A DNA stretch of 64,000 nt from Dasypus novemcinctus (GCF_030445035.2 NC_080683.1:88869675-88933674), one strand, 5' to 3'. Counted from the stretch's first letter, positions 47,229-59,582 are shown. The notes: generated by a model not told the origin, from the letters alone. Made by a program: numbers and translations.

Positions 47229-48395
47229 TAAACATTATTTTTAAAGAAATTTTATATTGCAGAAAAGTTGCATAGAAAGTATAAGGGATTCCCATATACC
47301 CTGCTCCCTCCACCTCTGATATTTTCCCTATTGATAACACCTTACAATTGTGTGGCACATTTGTTATAATTGATGAATAAATATTGAAGCATTGCTACTA
47401 ATCAAGGTCTGTAGTTTACACTGTGGTTTACTCTTAATCTCAATGCCCTAAAATACCTTATGGTCCACTTAGACCTTCCCCTCTTCTCAGAACCTCTGGT
47501 AACCACTACCTTTATATCAATGTTACATGTTCTTTCATTACTACAAAATTAATAAGTTTGCATTGTCCATGGTTGCATTCTCCCCCTATGTTTATTCATT
47601 CCTCACTTTGAGGATTTTGGGATGGTGAAGCCTGCTGTGCCTTAGATTGAGAGCAGATTTAGATCTAATGCATCAGGTGGAAGGAACCGCTTTGCTTGCA
47701 GTTATAGATACTCCCTGTTTTTTGTGATGCGGTTGTCCCTCCTTATATTGTTAGTTTTCCTGGGTAAGTCTGATGAACTGGAGAGTAGGAATTGGCCACA
47801 ACTCCTCTGAGATTCAGGGCTCAACCTATGTATGAACAAACCAAAGATTTAAGTCTCTGAAATATATGTTTAGCTAATTATAGAGTCAAATAAAAGTGGT
47901 ACAGGAGCGGATATAGCTCAGTGTTTGAGTACTTGCTTCCCAGATACAAGGTCCTGGGTTCAATCACTGGTACTTCCTAAAATGAGTAAATGAATGAATG
48001 AATGAATAAATGAACGAATGAATGAGTCTAACTCTGTTACATTGGGGAAGTAGGCTGTCATATATTCCAAGGTATGGATTACTGACAAGGTGCAGATTTC
48101 AAGGGATTGTGTGCCTTGCCTAAAGTGTCCAGATAGCTCTAGAACCCTCAGGAGCACCCATATTTGAGGATCTGCTCACAGTGGCAGTTAGTGAGATCTA
48201 CCTGAGACATACATAAGTGAAACCTTTGAAATGACCTCCCAACTCATTTTTAAATGTCTCAGCTGTAAAAACTCTTTTGTATTTGGAGTTTCCACCTTTT
48301 AATCAATGTCTTTTTCCAAATGCATCTCTATTTGGTGCTTGGCGTTAATCCCATGGTGCCAGGAAGGCTCATCTCCACAACCCCGTGTTTGATAA
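47229..48395 (-). mobile_element. L1 3'-UTR module B fragment, antisense, split by a SINE
   Basis: The reverse complement matches module B of the L1 3' UTR. 'gtataagggattcccatata' is the reverse of the terminal 'ccctatatt' block, and 'gtctgatgaactggagag' and 'aaatgcatctctatttgg' match 41480 and 41015. A tRNA-like SINE with a TGAA tail interrupts it at 47904-48027. No L1 ORF sequence is attached, so it is a 5'-truncated insertion. Confidence 0.75.
47904..48027 (+). mobile_element. tRNA-like SINE with (TGAA)n tail
   Basis: 'gagcggatatagctcagtg' is a tRNA-like box A and 'gggttcaatcactgg' a box B. The tail 'atgaatgaatgaatgaat' (about 47984-48025) is a tetranucleotide array with a few interruptions. 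The flanking sequence is continuous module B, so this SINE is the younger insertion. Confidence 0.8.
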
Positions 48396-49129
48396 TTATG
48401 TTGTAGCCCTCCTCCCTTATGACACTTACTGTACCTTTACTTCCAATGCAGATCCTATATAATTTATTGCCCAAACTGGGACACCTTTGAGAATAAAATG
48501 GGAGGATATTAATAATTACACCAGGACAACAGGGTTACACTGGACAACATTTTTCTTATTCTGTCCAATAACTACCTCCAAGAATAGAACTGCTGAGCCA
48601 AAGGATATGAGAGCTGGTGTAAATTTTGCTTATGCATAATTATACCAGAGACATCCATGATTATATTAGACGAGATTTGATTAGGTTTCAGTGGTATGTT
48701 TCTGTATTTCCATGGAAAACATTATTTTTTAAAGTTGAGTTGTGAAATTAGAAATCTCATTCATATTCATGTTTGCTAGCTTAACTCAAAGTGGAAAACT
48801 GTAGTATGAAAATTTGCGTGTTCATTAATGCCACCATCATGAGCTAAAATAGGGTAGGGTGGATTATACTTTGTTTGATTTGATTTAGTTACCACATTCA
48901 TTGGGTGGAGATTGTGACATTGTCTCAGGCACTAAGAGGGGCCAGATCATCAGCTCAAATTCATTGCTGAGAGGAACAGAGACCCAGAGAGGTACAGACA
49001 GAGATATAGGACCTTCAGAAACACTACTGAAAGTTTCCAGCTCAAGGTAAGCTGGCCCTTGGCTCTGAATATTTCCACCGTCCCGTTTCAGTCTCTTTCT
49101 TACAATATCATTTTCAAATGACTTATTTT
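48396..49129. other. Unique DNA, nothing recognised
   Basis: No gene or repeat that I can name. Confidence 0.4.
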
Positions 49130-50340
49130 TAAATATATTTTTAAATTTTTTAAAAAAAGATACTTAGATTTCATAAATGTTACCAAAAAATATAGGGGGT
49201 TCCCATATGCCCTGCTCCTTAGCCCTCCCACATTTTCCCACATTAACAGCATCCTTTATTAGTGATACATTTGTTGCAATTGACATACACATTTTTGAAC
49301 ATTGCCAATAAATATGGATTATAGTTTACATTGCAGTTTATACTCTCTCCCGCACCTTTTTGTAAGTCATTACAAGATATTTAATGGCCTGTATCTGTCT
49401 TTGCAATGTCATTCAGGACAATTCCAAAGTCCCAATGCCCCCAAATTACACCTATTTTCTCCTCTCCCTCCCCCCAGAATCTCCAGTGGCCACTGCTTCC
49501 ACATCAATAAAAGTTCTTTCAATCCTAGAATAGCAATAAGTCTATAGTAGAATAACAGTAAGTCTACTCTAGTCCATTGTTCTTTCCCCCATCCTGAGGA
49601 TTCTGGGATGGTGATGCCTCCTTCACCTCAAATTGTGGATAAGCCTCCCTGGCACTGAGGGATTACTACCAAGCACTAGCTAGCAATGTAACTGGAAAAA
49701 GACCTTGCCCAAAAGGGGGAAAGGGTAGAGACAAATAAATTTATATGGCTAAGAGAGTTCAAAGTAAATTGAAGTCATACCAGAGGTTATGCTTATGCAC
49801 ATCTCAGCAGGATCTCATTGACTGCCACAGAGAATATTGCTTCAAGTAGTGGGGCTCCTGAGGGCTCTGTAGACATCAAGACACTATAATCAAGGCAAAC
49901 GGCTCAAGAGTTTGGTGCCCTGGCAGTGGGCCTTACATTGGAATTTATGCTCCCTAGTGTGACAGAGTTGGATTCAGTTGCGGTTTCCCTGAACATGGCT
50001 ATTCTGTTCCATCTCTTTGAAAACCTATAGTTAGTACTAGAGTTGATATATGTTGATATATATGATAGATATATATGTTGATATATATGATATATATGAT
50101 AGAGTTGATATAGAGAGAGTATATGTCTGAGAGACTTAAATTTTAGGCTGTCCATGTACAGTTGGGCCCTGAATCTCAACAGATTTGCAGCACCTACTCT
50201 CCAGTTCATAAGACTCACCCAGGACAACTAATAATAAGATGATGGACAATGACCATCTCCAGGAACAGAGGGAGTCTGCAACTGCAAACAAGATTGTCCC
50301 ATCCATCTGCCCCATGGGATCAAATAAATTTCTATAGCTC
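49130..50340 (-). mobile_element. L1 3'-UTR fragment with 5' inversion (twin priming)
   Basis: 49130-49630 is antisense module B and includes the terminal block ('tagggggttcccatatgccc'). 49631-50340 is sense module B, starting at 'ggcactgagggattactacc' and ending at 'ctgccccatgggatc'. In an intact module B these two pieces are adjacent, so the arrangement is an inverted 5' part joined to a 3' part, the known outcome of twin-primed L1 insertion. A short GATATAT-rich run lies at 50045-50105. Confidence 0.75.
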
Positions 50341-51205
50341 AAAGTAAGTGGGTCCCTTGGTCTGGGATATTTCATTTGTTCCATTTCTCTCTCTTTGGTG
50401 AGAACTTTTTTCAGTGAATTCACTTTTGGATTTGAGAAAGGAAGTTTTCTCTGTTTTCACCAAATCAGATTCCATCAGTCTGGAATATCAGTGAAGACCT
50501 GGGTCATGGGCCCAACCTCTCAAATCAGACATGCCCAGCATGTGAAGGCAACATTTTTAGAAAGGAGCAGAAGAAGGCTGTCAGTGCACCAGGGGTTCTA
50601 AAGAAGCAGTTGGGGTAGTTGGAGGGCATTGTCCTTGTCATGAACACCATTTTGTCTTGTGTTCAGTTCAGATTATCTCAGAGAAGCTGAAACCAATAAC
50701 ATATTTACTCACACACCCAAGCCTTGATTGCTTTTTGAAAAGTGCTTTAAAACATTTATCTGAATAATATTTTGTACTTAAATTGAGTCTACAATGGGCA
50801 TATTATTTTGGAGTGGATTTTGCTCATTTTCCTCACATATTGTAATTTTCTTTGAAATTCTGGGAGTTCCTTAGAGTCACCTTTATGTGATGACTAGAGT
50901 AAGACTGACTTTATTTTTATGATTGATTTTAGGTACAGAAATTGTTGGATTCCTGAAAGGTAGATGACATACAAAGGAAGGGCTGGATACTCTGTTCCTG
51001 GTTCATATTAAAGATCCAACTCAGCTCAGCTTCCATACAGAAGAAGTTGTGGTCAGCACAGACAAGGTCTCACTTAGAAGTCTCCAGATACGGTAAATTA
51101 CACTGTTTGAAAAAGACAGTTTCCCCTGTCCTACTTACTTGTCTTAGGGAACTTAATGAATTCTACTGAACACAACAATTTGAGTTGTCATATTAAGCCC
51201 AGGTC
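50341..51205. other. Unique DNA, no gene seen
   Basis: No coding feature is recognised. The 68-codon plus-strand frame at 50395-50601 lacks any domain that I know. Confidence 0.4.
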
Positions 51206-53712
51206 TTTTTTTTTTTTAAGTTTTTAACTTTATTTTGTACATTTAATAATTGAAGATATAAACAAAAATTTAAAAATAAAAAGAAAATATATTTGATCAA
51301 AACATATTTCTCAAGTAAATATACTAGATACATATAATTCTTTTTTTGAATCATACAATATGTTACACATTATATTTGGTTCATAGTAATGCAATCAACA
51401 GTATTTGTCCTTTTGTGTTTGACTTGCTTTGTTCAACATAATTCCTCTAGGTTCATCCATGTTGTCATATGCTTTATGACTTCATTTCTTCTTAGAGATA
51501 CATTATAGTCCATTTTGTGAATGCACCACAGTTTGTTTATCCATTCTTCAGTTGATGGACACCTGGACTGTTTTCAACTTTTGGCAACTATGAATAATGC
51601 TACTATGAACATAGGTGTGCAGATATCTTTCTTGTCACTGCTCTCAGTTCTTCTAGGTATATACCCAGCAGTGGTATTGCAGGGTCACATGGCAAGTTAA
51701 TATTAAAATTATTTAGGAACTGCCCAACAGGACTCCACAGTGGCTATACCATTTCGCATTCCCACCAATAGTGAATAAGTGTTCCTATCTCTCCACATAC
51801 TCTCCAATAGTTCTCTATCTTTCATAGTGGCCATTCTGATAGGTGAAATGATAGCTCATTGTAGTTTTGATTTGCATTTCCCTAATCATCAGTGATGTTG
51901 AGCATTTTTTCACATTTTTTTTTGCCATTTGTATTTCTTCTTTGGACAAATGTCAATTCAGGTCTTTTGCCCATTTTTTAATTGGGTCATTTATCTTTTT
52001 ATTGTTGAGTTGTAGCTTCTCTTTATATATACTGGATATTAAAACCTTATCAGACATGTGACTTCCAAATATTTTCTCCCATTGAGTTGGCTGCCTTTCA
52101 CCCTTTTGACAAAGTCCCATATATCTATTTTTTTTGTTTATTGTACTTGCTTTGGGTATAAGGTCCAAGAAATCACCACCTACTACAAGGTATTGAGGAT
52201 GTATCCGTATATTTTCTTCTAGTAGTTTTATGGTCCTGCCTTTTATATTAGGCCTTTGATTAGGAGTTGATTCTTGCATGGGGAGTGAGATAGGGGCCCT
52301 CTTTCATTCTTTTGGTTATAAATTTCCAGTTCTATCAGCACCATTTGTTCAAGAGACTGTTTTGTCCCATTAGCATAGACTTGGTAGGTTTGTCAAAACC
52401 AGTTGACTATATATGTAAGGTTCATTTCTGCATTCTCAATTCTATTCCACTGATCAATGTGTCTATCTTTATGCCAGTACCATGCTGCTTTGACCACTGT
52501 AGCTTTGTAATATGGTTCAAGCTCAGGCAGTGAAATTCCTACCATGTCACTCTTCTCTTTTAGAATGCTTTTGGCTATTCAGGTACACTTTGCCCTCCAA
52601 ATGAATTTGATAATTACTTTTTCTAATTCTGTAAAGTGTTGGAATTTTTATTGGTATTGCATTGAATCTATAAATCAGTTTGGGTAGGATTTCCATTTGT
52701 TTATGTCTTCACTTATTTCTTTTAGGATTGCTTTTTTTAGTTTTTTTTGCAGATGGGCCCTGTACTTCTTGGTTAAATCAATTCCTAGGTATTTGAGTCT
52801 TTTTGTTGCTATTGTATTGGAATTTTCCCCCTGATTAACTCCTCAAACTGTTGTTCAGTACTAGTAAACAAAAACATTTAACTGATTTTTGAATGTTAAT
52901 CTTGTATCCTGCCACTTTGCTGAACTCATTTATTAGCTCAAGTAGCTTTGTCATGGATACTAAAGAAGTTTCTAGATGCAAGATCATATTACCCACAAAT
53001 AGTGAGAATTTTACTTTTCCTTTTCCTATTTGGATGCCTTTAATTTTTTTTTTCTCTTGTCTAATTGCCCTAGCTAGAACTTCTACTACAATATTGGATA
53101 CTAATGGTGACAGTGGGTATCCTTGTCTTGTTCCTTATCTTAGAGGGAAAGCTTTCAACATTTCTCCATTGAGTATGATGTTGGCTGTGGGTTTTTCATG
53201 TATGCCTTTTATCAACTTAAGGAAGTTTTCTTCTATTCTTATCTTCTGGAGTATTTTTATCAAGAAAAGGTGCTGGGTTTTGTCGAATGCCTTTCTGCGT
53301 TGATCGAGATGATTATGTGTTTTTTTTCCCTTCAATTTGTTAATGTGGTGTATTACAGTGATTGATTTTCCTATGTTGAACCAGCCATGCATATCAGGAA
53401 TAAATCCCACCTGGTCATGATGTATATGTCTTTTGATATGCTGCTGGATTCAATTTGCAAGCATTTTGTTGAGAATTTTTGCATCTATGTTCATTAGAAA
53501 GATTGATCTGTAATTTTCTTTTCTGGTAGAATCTTTGTCTTTGGCTTTGGTATTAGGGTGATGCTGGCTTCATAAAATATATTGGGTAATTTTCCCTCCA
53601 TTTCAATTTTTTGGAAGAGTTTAAACAGGATTGGTTCTAATTCTTTTTGAAATGCTTGGTAGAATTCACCTGTGAAGCCATCTGGTCCTGGATTCTTTGC
53701 TGGGAGATTTTT
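51206..53712 (-). mobile_element. L1-4, antisense ORF2 3' half and short 3' UTR
   Basis: The poly-T at 51208-51218 is the antisense tail. The 3' UTR spans only about 200 bp, unlike the kilobase-scale 3' UTR of L1-2. ORF2 C-terminal and RT sequence follows on the minus strand: 51953-52279 contains '[20 protein letters not shown]', and 53135-53410 contains '[17 protein letters not shown]'. The frame is broken many times. L1-5 interrupts it at 53713, and 53700-53712 is the left copy of the 13-bp duplication. Confidence 0.88.
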
Positions 53713-53758
53713 TTTTTCCTTTTTTAAAAATTTATTGAACTATATCACTCATACATAA

Positions 53759-54430
53759 ACATACATAAACAATAAGTATATAGTAATAGTTGTGAACTTA
53801 CAAAACAAACATATATAACAGCATACAGGACTCTCATAACTCACCCCACCACCAATAACTTGCATTGTAGCCAAACATTTTTAACTATTGATTAAAGAGG
53901 ATTGTCAAAATATTACTACTAACCAAATATTTTTTTCTCCAACCCACCTTATTATTATCTTATATCATTATATATGAACATACATAAACAATAAATATAG
54001 TAAAAGTTGTGAACTTACAAAGCAAACTTGCATAACATCATACAGTGTTCCATACATCAACCCTCCACCAACATCTTGCATTGTCGTGAGAAGTTTTTTA
54101 CAGATTATGAAAGAATACAGTCAAAATTTTACTGCTAATTATAGTCCTTATCTTACATTTGGTGTTTTTTCCCCCAACCCACCCTATTATTATTTTTAAA
54201 TATATTTTTTATGGCAGAAATTGTAAACTTATAAAACAATCATGTACATGTGCAGAACATGTGTATCAACACACCACACTGTGGTGGAATATTTGTTATG
54301 GATAAGATAATATTACCTGATTGTTACCACGTCCATAGTGTACATTTGACACACATTTTCCATACTGCTTCATTATCAACACAGTACATCCTTGGCATAG
54401 ATGCAAGAATATTATAGTATTACTGCTAAT
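53759..54430 (-). repeat. Tandem units (about 220 bp) in the L1-5 3' UTR
   Basis: Unit 1 starts near 53759 and unit 2 near 53979, each containing 'acataaacaataa.tata', 'gttgtgaacttacaaa', 'catcttgcattgt' (variant in unit 1) and 'ccaacccacc.tattattat'. A third, more diverged unit follows from about 54200. The period is about 220 bp. Confidence 0.7.
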
Positions 54431-55547
54431 CACAGTCCATAGATCATTCCAGTTTATTTTTCCAAGGCTTCTCCACATTCCCACCACCCTATAGTAGCAA
54501 TGTACATTTGCTCTAGCTCACAAAGGGCACTCTTGCATCTGTACCATCAACCACAATTCTCATCTACCTCTTGGTTTACTGTGCTATTCAGTTCCTAGAT
54601 TATTCTTTAGAATTCAGTCAGTTGGCATTTACATACCTAGACTACCATTTTCAGTCACATCCCCATTTATAAATTAGCTGTTACTCACTATTTGTTACCA
54701 TCCACTCTATACATTTCCACACTTTTACAGTAAAGCTAATTAAAACTTCTACATAGTAGTCCATCTCAGTCCTCCTCTTATCTTCTTTAAGAAGCCACCA
54801 CCTACCACCAAATTTTGAAGATATTTTCCTAGAATTTCTTCTAGAAGCTTTATGGGTCTTGCTTTTATTTTTAGGTTTTTTATCCATTTTGAGTTAATTT
54901 AATCCATTTTGAGTTAATTTGGATAAGGTGTGATATAGGGGTCCTTTTTCCTTCTTTTGGCTATAGATATTCAGTTCTTTCAGCACCATTTGTTGAATGG
55001 ACTGTTCTGCCTGAGCTGTGTGGGTTTGACAGGTTAGCCAAAAATCACTTTACTGTGCATGTGAGGGTCTGTTTCTGAACCATCAGTTTGGTTCCATTGA
55101 TTTATGTGTCTGTCTTTATGCCAGTACCACGCTGTTTTTACCATTATAGGTAGGTAGCATGATTTTAAAGTCTGGAGATGAGGGTTTGCTTTTCCTTTCT
55201 AAGGTATTTCTGGCTCTTCAGGACCCTTTACCCTTCCAAATACATGTAATAATTGTGTTTTCAATAAAAAAAGTGCTTGTGGAATTTTTATTGGGATTGC
55301 ATTGAATCTGTATATCAATTTGGGTAGAAGTGACGTCTTAATGATATTTAGTCTTCCAATCCCTGAGCCTGGAATGTTCTTCCATTTATTTAGTCCTTTT
55401 TAAAAAATTCTTTGAACTTTGAGTTGCAGTTTTCTGAATACAAGTGCTTTACATTGTTGGTTAATTTTATTCCTATTTGAGTTCCACCTGTCTTATTTAT
55501 TTTCACCACTCTTTTGACACTTTTAGTTACTGTTATTGATATAATTT

Positions 55548-56480
55548 TCATTTCCAGACTCTCTTCCAGGTCTTTCTCTCCTGTCTTTTCTTTTCAGGTT
55601 CTAGCATATCCTTTAGTATTTCCTGAAAATCTTGTCTCTTGGTTAAAATGTTTTTCAGTTTCTGTTTATCTGTGAAAGTTCTAATCTTGCCCTCATTTTC
55701 GAAAGACAACTTTGCTGGATATAAGATTCTTGGCTGCAAATTTTTCTCCTGTAGTATGTTAAATATATCATACCACTGTCTTCTTGTCTCCATGGTTTCT
55801 GGTGAGAAATCAACTCAATATTATTGGGTATCCTTTATATGTTATGCATTGCTTTTCCCTTGCTGTTCTTAGAATTCTCTCTTTGTCTCTGGCATTTGAC
55901 ATTCTGATGGGTATGTGTCTTGGAGTTGGTTTATTCAGATTTATTTTGGATGGGAGTATGTTCTGCTTCTTTGAAATGGATATCTATGTCCTTCAATAGG
56001 GTTGGGAAATTTTCTACCATTATTTCTTCAAATATTCCTTTTGCCCCTTTCCCTTCTCTTCTTCTTCTGAGACACCCATGACATATATGTTGGCACATCT
56101 TTTGCTGTCATTTAGTCCTCTGAGACCTTGTTCAATTTCTTCCATTCTTTTCTTCATCTGGTCTTCTGTATGTTCACATTCAGAGGCCATTTCTTCAAGT
56201 TTACCAATCCTTTCTTCTGCCTCCTCAAATCTGCTATTATATGATTCCCATGTTTTATTAAAATTTCATTTATTGTGCCTTTCATTCTCATAAGAATGCT
56301 ATTTTTCTTTGTATGCTTTCAAATTCTTCTTTGTGCTCATCCAATGTCTTCTTAATATCCTTAATCTCTTTAGCCATCTCATTGCATTTATGAAGGAGAT
56401 TTGCTTGAATGCCTATGATTAGTGTCTCAACTCCTTTATGTCATCTGGAGATTTATCTTTTTCCTTTAACTGGGCCATAG
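55548..56480 (-). pseudogene. L1-5 ORF1 remnant
   Basis: The minus-strand frame 55548-55793 carries the ORF1 C-terminal domain ('ILYPAKLSFENEGKIRTFTD', 'LTKRQDFQEILKDML'). The RRM and coiled-coil parts lie at 55800-56480 in other frames. It is damaged by frameshifts and stops. Confidence 0.8.
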
Positions 56481-56879
56481 CTTTCTGTTTCTTGGTGTGG
56501 ATTGTCATTTTTTGTTGGTGTCTTGGCATCTGGCTAATTAGAGTATTAATTCTGGATGCAGTTTTTCTCTTTAGTTTGGGACTTCCTGCCCTTTCTCCTT
56601 TGCTGGTTGTGCAGTAGGAGCCATTGTAGTTGGTGCTATAAGCTGTGGAGGCTCAAGCTGCCCTCATTGCCCCAGGGATCAATGAAACTTCTCCCAACTT
56701 TCTACTTTGCCAGGGATAGGGACAGAGTCACAGCTGTGTGGAATAATCCAAGTTATGCAGGCCTAGACTGTGGTTGCCCAGAGAGACAATGAAGCTTCAT
56801 GCCCTTTCTCCCCAGCCTGGGGCATGAATGGAACTGCAGGTTTGGGCAGCAATCTATGCAGAGTGGGTCCAAGATGACT

Positions 56880-57932
56880 GCAGTTGCACAGGTAGACTTC
56901 AAATTATTCAGTTTGTGCCAGCCAAATGTACCTGCAGTTATCTGGATAGGCTGGTACAGGCCTTGCCAGCTTCCCCCCTGCCAGAGGTGGGGCTGAAGCC
57001 TAACCTAGGGCTGCAGGCCTATCTGGGTGAAAGAAACCAGTTCCTAACATCACTGTGATTTTCAGTCAGCCTGGCTTCCCCTCAGGCTGGGGTGGAGTCA
57101 AAATGATAGCCTCTGATCTCTTTCTGACTTGAACAGACTCACACCCCAGCTGTTCCTAGGGTTATACCTTAGCCAGCCCAGTCTACTAATCAGTAGCCAA
57201 AATCTGTGACCAACTATCTCCTCCCCCCTTGTTTTTTGGAAATGGAGCTTCCAATTCAAGCTATAGAATAGCTACTGGAGCAGCTTGCACTGCCAAAGTA
57301 GGATAATCACCAGCCTCCAAGGCTTGGCCAGTAATTTCCCAGAAAGGCTGGTGCAGGTCTACCCAGCTTCCTATCTGCTGGGCATGGGGCTGGGGCCTTG
57401 CCTAGAGCTGCAATCTGACCTGGATGGAAAGAAGTCAGTCCCTACCAGCACTGTGATTTTCAGTCTGCCCTGCTTCCCCTCATGCCAGGCGTGGAGTCAA
57501 GATGGCAGCTACAGGCCTCTTTCTGACTTGGACAGTTTCAAACCTTAGCTGTTCTCAGTATTATTCTTTATCCTGCTGAATTTACTCATTATTAGCTGAA
57601 GTTGGTGCCCTACTTTCTCTTCCTCCCCCATTTTTGGGAAGTGAAGCTTTCAATTCCAGTCATGGAATAGCTCCCAGAGTGGCTTGTGCCCCCAGTGGAG
57701 GATGGGCACTGGCCTCCACCATGTGGTACAATATACTTATGAATCTTCTCGGCAGATTGGCAGTCTCCTCCTACCATTCCTGCAAGGATGTTGCAGGATG
57801 CTCTTCTGGTCTCCTGGAGCCCACAAACAGGTGCTTCAGCTAGCTCCGATTAGCTCTGGGTGTTTACTAAAAGCCTTGTAGCAGGAGCTGACTCTAGGAG
57901 CTTCTTACTCGGCAGCCATCTTGCTGGTTCTC
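56880..57932 (-). promoter_or_regulatory. L1-5 5' UTR with monomer-like tandem repeats (about 400 bp period)
   Basis: Two closely related units are evident. 'ggctggtacaggccttgcca' at 56949 recurs as 'ggctggtgcaggtctaccca' at 57346, and the 'gtgattttcagtc', 'gtggagtcaa.atg' and 'agctgttc' blocks repeat at the same spacing. The 'gagcttccaattc' block at 57246 recurs near 57644. A partial third unit extends to 57930. The period is about 397-400 bp. In mouse L1, tandem 5' monomers carry promoter activity; here that is only an analogy. Confidence 0.75.
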
Positions 57933-57945
57933 CTGGGAGATTTTT

Positions 57946-59103
57946 GATGATGGATTCAAACACTTTAAATGTGATTGCTTTGTTAAGTTCTTTTGTTTCT
58001 GCAGTGGCAGTGTAAGTAGGTTGTGCATTTCTAGGAATTTGTCCATTTCTTCTAGGTTATCTAGTTTGCTGGCATACAGTTTCTCATAATATCCTCTCAT
58101 GATCCTTTAATTTCTGGGGGGTCAGTTGTAACTTCCCCTGTTTCATTACTGATTTATTTATTTGGATCTTCTCTCTTTTTTTCTTTGTTAGTCTAGCTAG
58201 GAGTTTGTCAATTTTACCAATCTTCTCAAACAACCAGTTTTTGGTTTTGTTGACTTTCTATTTTTTTTTCAATGTCATTTATTTCTGCTTTAGTCATTAT
58301 TATTTCTTTCCTTCTGCTTGTTTTGGAGTTGGTTTGCTATTCTTTTTCTAGTTTCTCTAGTCATTCAGTTAAATATTTGAGTTTAGCTCTTTCTTATTTT
58401 TTAATATAGGCATTTAGGGTTATAAATTTCCCTCTCAAGACTGCCTTCACTGTACCCCATAAGTTTGATAAATTGTGTTCTTATTTTCATTTGTCTCGAT
58501 GTATTTAATGATTTCACATGCAATTTCTCATTGGACATATTGATTATATAGGAGTGTGGTGTTCAGCCACCACACATTTGCAAATTCACTTTTTCCTGTC
58601 TGTTATTGATTTCCAATTTCATTCCATTATGATATGAGAAGGTGTTTTGTATATTTTCAACCTTTTTATATTTATTGAGAGCTGCATTGTGCCCTAACAT
58701 GTGTTCTGTCATGGAGAAAGATCTATGGACACTTGAGAAGAATGTTAAACCTGCTGAGTTTGGAATCAGTATTCTGTGTATGTCTGTTTGGTCTGACTCA
58801 TTTATCATATTGTTCAAGGTCTCTATTTCCTTGTTGATCTTGTGTCTACCTGTTGTATCTAATGATGTGAGTGGGGTGTTAAAGTCTCCAATGATTATTG
58901 TAGAGTTGTCTATTTCTCCCTTCAATTTTGCCAGAGTTTGTCTCATATATTTTGGGGCACCCTGGTTAGATGCATACATATTTAGGACTGTTATATCTTC
59001 CTGGTGGATTGTCCCTTTTATTAATATATAAAGGCTTTCAGTATCTCATATAACTTCTTATGTTTAAAGTCTGTTCTGTCTGGTATTATAATAGTATAGG
59101 TAC
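57946..59103 (-). mobile_element. L1-4, antisense ORF2 5' half (continued)
   Basis: L1-4 resumes after the right copy of the 13-bp duplication. On the minus strand, 58563-58979 gives endonuclease sequence ('APKYMRQTLAKLKGEID', 'IIIGDFNTPLTSLDTTG', 'FFSSVHRSFSMTEHMLGH'). 57946-58100 gives part of the N-terminal RT region. The element is cut at 59103 by the ERV-L insertion and should resume beyond the right window edge. Confidence 0.88.
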
Positions 59104-59561
59104 TGTGATGGTTAGGTAATATATCAACTCAGCCAGGTGATTGTGCCCAGTTGTTTGGTCAAGCAAGCACTGGGCTAACTGTAATACAAGGACATTTATG
59201 GACTTAAGTCACCATTGACTTTACTGCAGTGGTAAATCATAGGTAGCTAATTACAATTACATCGACCAGGGAGATTGCCATCAGCAATGAGTGATGCTTT
59301 ATCCAATCGGTTGAATGCTTAAGAGGTGAAGTGATTCCAGCATTGAGTGAGAATTTCACAGCTTGTCTTTGGACAGCCAACATCTCCCAGAACTCAGTAA
59401 GGACCTTTATTAGACTTTCATTGGAGCCCCTGGTTGCAGCCTGCCCAAGGAACCTGGACTTGTGCATCCCCACAGTCATGTGACAGGCTCTGATAAAATA
59501 TCTTACTATTGACAGATAGCTCTTGTTGATTCTGTTTCCCTAGAGAACCCTGACTAATATA
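59104..59561 (+). repeat. ERV-L 5' LTR
   Basis: It starts 'tgtgatggttaggtaa', the usual opening of ERV-L/MLT2-type LTRs, and ends 'agagaaccctgactaatata' (about 458 bp). A tRNA-primer-like motif follows two to three bases later, which makes this the 5' LTR of a provirus rather than a solo LTR. The 80-codon minus-strand frame over it is not coding. Confidence 0.85.
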
Positions 59562-59564
59562 GCT

Positions 59565-59582
59565 TGGTACTGGGAATGGTTC
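59565..59582 (+). other. ERV-L primer-binding site, tRNA-Leu-like
   Basis: 'tggtactgggaatggttc' sits just after the LTR and resembles the 'tggta.cagga.tgg' type of site characteristic of ERV-L. The tRNA assignment is by family analogy. Confidence 0.6.

Larger units (their letters stand above)
53713..57932 (-). mobile_element. L1-5, antisense, 5'-UTR-bearing but internally deleted
   Basis: This 4.2-kb insertion into L1-4 is flanked by 13-bp duplications 'ctgggagattttt' (53700-53712 and 57933-57945). On the minus strand, from high to low coordinates: a 5' UTR with repeated units (about 57930-56560), ORF1 (about 56480-55550), a short remnant of ORF2 (about 55495-54790) and a 3' UTR (about 54780-53713, with tandem units), then the poly-T. 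Endonuclease and RT are absent: ORF1 passes almost directly into the post-RT part of ORF2 near 55500. Confidence 0.85.

Noticed and set aside
47984-48025. Tetranucleotide array as a CRISPR-like repeat
   Set aside because: Uniform TGAA units with no spacers; it is a SINE-tail microsatellite.
53701-53720. Poly-T run as a terminator
   Set aside because: It is the antisense poly(A) tail of L1-5, next to its target duplication.
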